Assembly (NCBI RefSeq): GCF_041927875.1
Contig: NZ_JBHFHN010000009.1
Direction: 5' to 3' (one strand)
Length of the DNA: 64,000 nucleotides
Origin: Paracoccus sp041927875
GTDB taxonomy: Bacteria; Pseudomonadota; Alphaproteobacteria; Rhodobacterales; Rhodobacteraceae
Positions 59,646-64,000 of this stretch are shown piece by piece. The position numbers and the translations under genes were made by a program. Under the pieces are notes generated by a model, which was not told the origin of the DNA, ran no database searches, and saw nothing but the letters and a program-made list of their open reading frames with translations. Position 1 is the first letter of the stretch, and each line of letters opens with the position of its first letter.

Positions 59646-60842
59646 ATGACCACCGCACCCGCCGCCCCGATCACGCAAGACGTGCTGACCATCCCGCGCA
59701 AACTGCCCGAGGGCGGGCGGATCAACATCGTCGGCCTGACCCGCGACCAGTTGCGGGCCGCGCTGATCGCGGCCGGAACGCCCGAGCGCCAGGCCAAGAT
59801 GCGCGTCGGCCAGATCTGGCAATGGGTCTATCACTTCGGCCTGCGCGATTTCGCCGGGATGACCAACCTGGCCAAGGATTACCGCGCCTTTCTGGCCGAG
59901 CATTTCGAGATCGCCCTGCCCGAGATCGTCACCCGTCAGATCAGCGCCGATGGCACCCGCAAATACCTGCTGCGCATCGCCGGTGGGCATGAGGTCGAAA
60001 CCGTCTACATCCCCGAGGAAAATCGCGGCACGCTGTGCATTTCCAGCCAGGTGGGCTGCACGCTGACCTGTTCCTTCTGCCATACCGGCACGCAAAAGCT
60101 GGTGCGCAACCTGACGGCGGGTGAGATCGTCGGCCAGGTGATGCTGGCGCGCGACGACTTGGGCGAATGGCCGCAACCGGGCGCGCCCAAGGACGAAACG
60201 CGGCTGGTCAGCAATGTCGTGCTGATGGGCATGGGCGAGCCGCTTTATAATTTCGACAATGTGCGCGACGCGATGAAAGTGGTGATGGATGGCGAGGGGC
60301 TAAGCCTGTCGCGCCGCCGCATCACCCTGTCGACCAGCGGCATCGTGCCGGAAATCGCCAAGACCGCCGAGCAGATCGGCTGCCTGCTGGCGATCAGCTT
60401 TCACGCCACCACCGATGAGGTGCGCGACAAGCTGGTGCCGATCAACAAGAAATGGAACATCGCCACGCTGCTGTCGGCGCTGCGCGATTACCCGCGCCTG
60501 TCCAACAGCGAACGCATCACCTTTGAATATGTGATGCTGAAAGGCGTGAACGACAGCGATGCGGATGCCCGCCGCCTGGTCAAGCTGATCGCGGGCATCC
60601 CGGCCAAGATCAACCTGATCCCCTTCAACGAATGGCCCGGCGCCCCCTATCAGCGCAGCGACTGGGACCGGATCGAGGCCTTCGCGGACATCATCTACAA
60701 GGCCGGTTACGCGAGCCCGATCCGCACCCCGCGCGGCGAGGATATCATGGCCGCCTGCGGCCAGTTGAAATCCGCCACCGAACGTGGCCGCAAATCCGCC
60801 GCCCAGATTGCCGCCGAGGCGCAAGTCACCAGCGTCGAGTGA
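59646..60842 (+). CDS. rlmN: Dual-specificity RNA methyltransferase RlmN
   Basis: Radical-SAM enzyme of 398 residues that methylates C2 of adenine 2503 in 23S rRNA and adenine 37 in some tRNAs. The cluster motif CTLTCSFCHTG lies at about 138-148. GMGEPLYNFDNV (about 197-208) binds SAM. The catalytic Cys is in the late EDIMAACGQLK segment (about 365-375). The ATG at 59646 (MTTAPAAPITQDV) is chosen by likeness to relatives; an ATG three codons earlier is possible. Its stop codon lies against the left arm of a hairpin (60841-60888). Confidence 0.95.
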   Translation: MTTAPAAPITQDVLTIPRKLPEGGRINIVGLTRDQLRAALIAAGTPERQAKMRVGQIWQWVYHFGLRDFAGMTNLAKDYRAFLAEHFEIALPEIVTRQISADGTRKYLLRIAGGHEVETVYIPEENRGTLCISSQVGCTLTCSFCHTGTQKLVRNLTAGEIVGQVMLARDDLGEWPQPGAPKDETRLVSNVVLMGMGEPLYNFDNVRDAMKVVMDGEGLSLSRRRITLSTSGIVPEIAKTAEQIGCLLAISFHATTDEVRDKLVPINKKWNIATLLSALRDYPRLSNSERITFEYVMLKGVNDSDADARRLVKLIAGIPAKINLIPFNEWPGAPYQRSDWDRIEAFADIIYKAGYASPIRTPRGEDIMAACGQLKSATERGRKSAAQIAAEAQVTSVE

Positions 60843-60888
60843 GTATTTGGGCAAAGAGGAAATGGGCTTCCGCTTTGCATAAATACTC
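60841..60888 (+). terminator. Hairpin after rlmN, near copy of the one after apt
   Basis: Outer arms GAGTATTT (60841-60848) and AAATACTC (60881-60888), inner arms GCAAAGAGGAA (60851-60861) and TTCCGCTTTGC (60868-60878) with one mismatch. The left arm begins inside the rlmN stop codon (60840-60842). The outer arms are identical to those at 27779-27828. Confidence 0.75.
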
Positions 60889-60962
60889 ATCCAGCGGGCG
60901 CCATCCGCGCAGCGTTGACGCGGAGGCGCGCGCGGCCCAAGCTGCGGCCAAAGGGGGGCGCG

Positions 60963-61832
60963 ATGGCGATCTTCAATCTGGGGTCGATCAATATCGACCA
61001 TGTGTATCAGCTGCCGCATTTTCCCGCGCCGGGTGAGACGCTGGCCTCGAGTTCGTATCAACGTGGTCTGGGCGGCAAGGGCGCGAACCAGTCGGTCGCC
61101 GCGGCGCGGGCCGGGGCGCGGGTCGTGCATCTGGGCGCGATCGGGCCGGGGGATGACTGGGTGATCGATCGGCTGTCCAGGGCGGGGGTCGACTGCGGGC
61201 GGATCGCGCGGATGGATGTGCCGACCGGCCATGCGATCATCTATCTGGATGGAGCGGGCGAAAATCAGATCGTGCTGTTTCCCGGCGCGAACCGGGCGAT
61301 GGCTGTGGATGTGGTCGACCGGGGGCTGGCCGATGCGCAGGGAGGCGACCTGCTGCTGATCCAGAATGAGACCGCCCATGCCGCACGGGCCGCCGCCATG
61401 GCGCGGGCACGGGGCATGGCGGTGATCGCCAGTGCCGCCCCCTTTGATGCCGGGGCCGTGGCCGAGGTCTTGCCGCATGTCACCACGCTGGCCCTGAACG
61501 CCGTCGAGGCCGCGCAACTGCGCGCCGCCCTTGGCCGTGACCCCGACCTGCCCGAGATGCTGGTGACCTTGGGCGCCGAGGGGGCCGAACTGCGCCTGGC
61601 CGGGGGGCAGGTCTTGCGGCAGGCAGCGCTTGCCGTCGATCCGGTCGACACCACCGGCGCGGGCGACACCTTTGCCGGCTATTTCGCCGCCGCGCGTGAC
61701 GCAGGCGCACCCCACGCCGCCGCCCTGCGGCTGGCCGCAGGCGCCGCCGCGCTGAAGGTCACCCGTGCCGGTGCCGCCGATGCCATTCCCAGCCGCGACG
61801 CGGTTGAGGCCTTTCTGAAAGGACAGCCATGA
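60963..61832 (+). CDS. PfkB-family carbohydrate kinase (ribokinase-like)
   Basis: Sugar kinase of 289 residues. It opens with IFNLGSINIDHVYQLP and has the PfkB signature GLGGKGANQSVAAARAG (about 36-52) and the C-terminal DTTGAGDTFAGYF (about 231-243) with the catalytic Asp. This resembles ribokinase most, but related nucleoside and ketogluconate kinases cannot be excluded. No rbs transporter is adjacent. The start at 60963 follows AAGGGGGGCG. It overlaps the FAH-family gene by 4 bases, which suggests a shared catabolic role. Confidence 0.88.
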   Translation: MAIFNLGSINIDHVYQLPHFPAPGETLASSSYQRGLGGKGANQSVAAARAGARVVHLGAIGPGDDWVIDRLSRAGVDCGRIARMDVPTGHAIIYLDGAGENQIVLFPGANRAMAVDVVDRGLADAQGGDLLLIQNETAHAARAAAMARARGMAVIASAAPFDAGAVAEVLPHVTTLALNAVEAAQLRAALGRDPDLPEMLVTLGAEGAELRLAGGQVLRQAALAVDPVDTTGAGDTFAGYFAAARDAGAPHAAALRLAAGAAALKVTRAGAADAIPSRDAVEAFLKGQP

Positions 61833-62491
61833 CCTATGCCTTTGACCCCGCCCCGCCCGTCGCCCTGCCGATCACCGGCAGCGACGCGCTGTTCCCGGTG
61901 CGCCGGATCTTCTGCATCGGCAGCAATTACGCCGACCATGCCGCCGAAATGGGCAACGCCCCCCGCCGCGACATGCCGACCATCTTTACCAAATCCGCCC
62001 CTGCCATCGCCCTGTCGGGCAGCACCATCCCCTTCCCGTCCGGCACCGACGACCTGCATCATGAGGTCGAGCTGGTCGCGGCGCTTGGCCCCTCGGGCGT
62101 CTTTGGCTATGCGGTCGGGCTGGATCTGACGCGACGCGACTTGCAGGCCCGCGCCAAGGACACGCGCGGCCCCTGGGATCTGGGCAAGGATTTCGACAAT
62201 AGCGCGATCCTGGGACCGCTGACCCTAGCCGAGACCTGGGGCCTGCCGGGCGACCAGGCGATCCGGCTATCGGTGAACGGCGCGCCGCGTCAGGATGGGC
62301 GGCTGTCGCAGATGATCTGGCCGCTGCCCGCGCTGATCGCCACTTTGGGCAGCCTGTATCGGCTTCAGCCGGGCGATCTGGTGTTCACCGGCACGCCCGC
62401 CGGCGTCGGCCCGCTGCGCCCCGACGATGAGGTTCAGGCCGAGATCGACGGGCTGGCGCCGCTCAGCCTGCGGATTCAGCCCAGCGAATAG
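61829..62491 (+). CDS. Fumarylacetoacetate hydrolase family protein
   Basis: Metal-dependent hydrolase or decarboxylase of 220 residues. The FAH core is clear: IFCIGSNYADHAAEMG (about 27-42), the metal ligands in HHEVELVAALG (about 73-83), YAVGLDLTRRDLQ (about 90-102) and LVFTGTPAGVGPLRPDD (about 188-204). Small members act on acylpyruvates, oxaloacetate or hydroxymuconates. Overlap with the kinase gene upstream points to one operon. Its 3' end overlaps phoB on the opposite strand by 16 bases. Confidence 0.9.
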   Translation: MTYAFDPAPPVALPITGSDALFPVRRIFCIGSNYADHAAEMGNAPRRDMPTIFTKSAPAIALSGSTIPFPSGTDDLHHEVELVAALGPSGVFGYAVGLDLTRRDLQARAKDTRGPWDLGKDFDNSAILGPLTLAETWGLPGDQAIRLSVNGAPRQDGRLSQMIWPLPALIATLGSLYRLQPGDLVFTGTPAGVGPLRPDDEVQAEIDGLAPLSLRIQPSE

Positions 62492-63168
62492 CCGGTGCCG
62501 CGCACGGTGCGCACCGGGTTCGACCCGCCGTTCACCATCAGCGCCTTGCGCAGGCGGCCCACATGCACGTCGATGGTGCGGGTGTCCACATAGATGTCAC
62601 GGCCCCAGACGCGATCCAGCAACTGCTCGCGCGTCCAGACGCGGCCCGGCTTTTCCATCAGTGTCGACAGCAGGCGGAACTCGGTCGGGCCAAGGTGCAG
62701 GGGCTGGCCCGCGCGGAATACGCGATGCTCGCCACTGTCCAGGATGATGTCCTGAAACGACAGCCGTTCACCCATGGTGGTCGGGCGGGTGCGGCGCAAC
62801 TGGGTGCGCAGCCGCGCCATCAGTTCCACCACCGAATAGGGTTTGACGACGTAATCATCAGCCCCGGTTTCCAGCCCGCGCACGCGGTCGGTTTCCTCGG
62901 ACCGGGCCGACAGCATGATGATCGGGATGCCGCGGGTTTCGGGATTGGCCTTGACGCGACGGCAGACCTCGATGCCGCTGACATTGGGCAGCATCCAGTC
63001 CAGCACGATCAGATCGGGGTTTTCCTCGGCGACCAGCAGCATCGCCTCATCGCCGTTTTCGGCCATGACCACGTCAAAGCCCTCGGCCTCGAGGTTGTAT
63101 TTCAGCACTTCGCGTTGCGCGGATTCGTCCTCGACCACCAGGACGCAGGGTTGGCTGTGACTTGCCAT
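62476..63168 (-). CDS. phoB: Phosphate-regulon response regulator PhoB
   Basis: OmpR-type response regulator of 230 residues. The receiver domain has the acidic pair Glu13-Asp14, phosphoacceptor Asp57 in IVLDWMLPN and the conserved Lys in VVKPYS (near 108). The winged-helix domain contains LGPTEFRLLSTLMEKPGRVW, WGRDIYVDTRTIDVHVGRLRKAL and the C-terminal VRTVRGTGYSL. It activates phosphate-starvation genes. phoU lies 3 bases upstream and pstB before that, so it belongs to the pst-phoU-phoB operon; no phoR is seen inside the window. Confidence 0.95.
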   Translation of the reverse strand: MASHSQPCVLVVEDESAQREVLKYNLEAEGFDVVMAENGDEAMLLVAEENPDLIVLDWMLPNVSGIEVCRRVKANPETRGIPIIMLSARSEETDRVRGLETGADDYVVKPYSVVELMARLRTQLRRTRPTTMGERLSFQDIILDSGEHRVFRAGQPLHLGPTEFRLLSTLMEKPGRVWTREQLLDRVWGRDIYVDTRTIDVHVGRLRKALMVNGGSNPVRTVRGTGYSLG

Positions 63169-63171
63169 GGC

Positions 63172-63894
63172 TCAGGCCCCGGCTTCGTCAAGGCCGGATC
63201 GGCTGACGCTTTCGGTCTTCGGGCGGGCCTCGTCGGGCAGATCGCCGGTGACCAGATAGATCACCTGTTCAGCGATCGAAGTCGCATGATCGCCCATCCG
63301 TTCGATGTTCTTGGCGATGAAGTGCAGATGCATACAGGGCGTAATGTTGCGCGGGTCTTCCATCATGTAGGTCAGGAACTCGCGGAACAGGGCGTTGTAC
63401 ATCTGGTCCACCTCGACATCGCGGTGGCGCACATCGGCCGCCAGATCGGCGTCGCGGCGGATATAGGCATCCAGCGCGTCGGCCAGCATCGCCTCGACCG
63501 TTCCGGCCATGCGGCGGATCGCGCCGCCCGCGCCTTCGACCACCGGCATATGCGCCAGGACGTGACTGCGCTTGGCAATGTTCTTGGCGAAGTCGCCGAT
63601 CCGTTCCAGGCTGGCGGCGATCTTGATGACCGAAAGCGCCATGCGCAGGTCGCTGGCCGCCGGGGCGCGCAGGGCGATCAGGCGCGCGGCCTCTTCGTTG
63701 ATCTTTTCCTCAAGCGCGTCGATGGCGCGGTCGCGGCGGCGGACGTCCTCGGCAAGTTCCTCGTCGCGGGTATCCAGGGCGCGGGCGGCCTCCTCGATGG
63801 CGGCTTCGACCATGCCGCCCATCTTGACCACCATGGTCTGCACGCTTTCCAACTCTCGGTCGAAAGAGCTGACGATATGCGGTGACTTGTTCAT
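63172..63894 (-). CDS. phoU: Phosphate-signalling regulator PhoU
   Basis: Cytoplasmic all-helical protein of 240 residues made of two PhoU repeats. These are FDRELESVQTMVVKMGGMVE with RRDRAIDALEEKINEEAARL, and MAGTVEAMLADALDAYIRRD with HFIAKNIERMGDHATSIAEQV. The ExxxD-type metal-binding motifs are present (for example LERIGDFAKNI near 115 and IERMGDHATSI near 208). PhoU links the Pst transporter to the PhoR kinase and restrains the Pho response. It lies 10 bases after the pstB stop. Confidence 0.96.
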   Translation of the reverse strand: MNKSPHIVSSFDRELESVQTMVVKMGGMVEAAIEEAARALDTRDEELAEDVRRRDRAIDALEEKINEEAARLIALRAPAASDLRMALSVIKIAASLERIGDFAKNIAKRSHVLAHMPVVEGAGGAIRRMAGTVEAMLADALDAYIRRDADLAADVRHRDVEVDQMYNALFREFLTYMMEDPRNITPCMHLHFIAKNIERMGDHATSIAEQVIYLVTGDLPDEARPKTESVSRSGLDEAGA

Positions 63895-63904
63895 GGCGGT
63901 CCCC

Positions 63905-64000
63905 CTACCCGATACGTCCGGTAATATAGCTTTCGGTGCGCGGATCGCGCGGATTGGTGAAGATCTGCTCGGTGTCGCCGAACTCGACCAGGTTGCCCAG
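63905..64000 (-). CDS. pstB: Phosphate ABC importer ATPase PstB, C-terminal fragment
   Basis: Only the last 31 codons and the TAG are inside the window; the rest lies beyond the right edge. The translation ends LVEFGDTEQIFTNPRDP followed by RTESYITGRIG, which matches the end of PstB proteins (the D/E-x-Y-I/V-x-G-R-x-G tail). Position directly upstream of phoU and phoB supports the assignment. Confidence 0.9.
   Translation of the reverse strand: MGNLVEFGDTEQIFTNPRDPRTESYITGRIG

Noticed and set aside
1..64000. CRISPR arrays, tRNA/rRNA genes, prophage or integrative elements
   Set aside because: No regularly spaced repeats, tRNA-like cloverleaf, integrase, transposase or phage structural gene was found on reading both strands.

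Overview
The window is about 64 kb of high-GC, densely packed bacterial chromosome. The gene set points to an alphaproteobacterium of the Rhodobacteraceae, close to Paracoccus or Rhodobacter: periplasmic nitrate reductase, an IalB-like secreted protein, EcsC and FemAB-like proteins, creatinase, the LHR-LIG-EXO-MPE repair cluster, and recurrent GAGTATTTG...AAATACTC hairpins. The placement is an inference from gene content; no rRNA or other phylogenetic marker was compared. No tRNA, rRNA, CRISPR array, prophage or insertion sequence was seen. Both window edges cut genes.

Layout. (1) 1-5505: a minus-strand operon runs from an aromatic-amino-acid-lyase homologue into an OpuC/YehZ-type quaternary-amine ABC importer (binding protein, permease, ATPase cut by the edge). 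A LysR-type regulator with two tandem DNA-binding domains diverges from it. The lyase lacks the Ala-Ser-Gly triad that makes the MIO cofactor, so this cassette is the best candidate for an undescribed system: uptake and cleavage of a betaine-type compound. (2) 5566-12491: a chromate transporter, then the four-gene ligase-associated DNA repair operon (exonuclease, ATP-dependent ligase, helicase, PdeM), every junction overlapping by 4 bp. (3) 12666-19300: napFDAGHBC, in the enterobacterial order rather than the napEDABC or napKEFDABC order known from relatives, followed by a small membrane protein. (4) 19649-25339: alpha/beta hydrolase, chemotaxis receptor, EcsC protein, GNAT acetyltransferase, flavin-reductase-like protein. 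(5) 25314-33430: DMT exporter, mtnP-apt (methylthioadenosine salvage), FAD oxidase, GST, FemAB-like protein, phosphodiesterase, RidA, YbjN-like protein, YhhN.

(6) 33427-39478: smc (apparent TTG start), CidA/LrgA-LrgB pair, creatinase. (7) 39516-48860: two L,D-transpeptidase lipoproteins, a phytase-like esterase, a TetR/cytochrome c/aldonolactone-oxidase/DUF819 cluster with two striking inverted repeats upstream, and a GlsB stress protein. (8) 48896-54221: a peptide/opine-class ABC importer with divergent binding protein, a cupin, and a fused double ATPase. (9) 54292-62491: SDR, nitronate monooxygenase, TSUP permease, HSL-type esterase, asparaginase II, IalB-like protein, rlmN, ribokinase-family kinase, FAH-family hydrolase. 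(10) 62476-64000: phoB, phoU and the 3' end of pstB, the tail of a pst-pho operon.

Functional themes are nitrogen and carbon scavenging (betaine-type compounds, creatine, asparagine, peptides), anaerobic or redox-balancing nitrate respiration, envelope maintenance and DNA repair.
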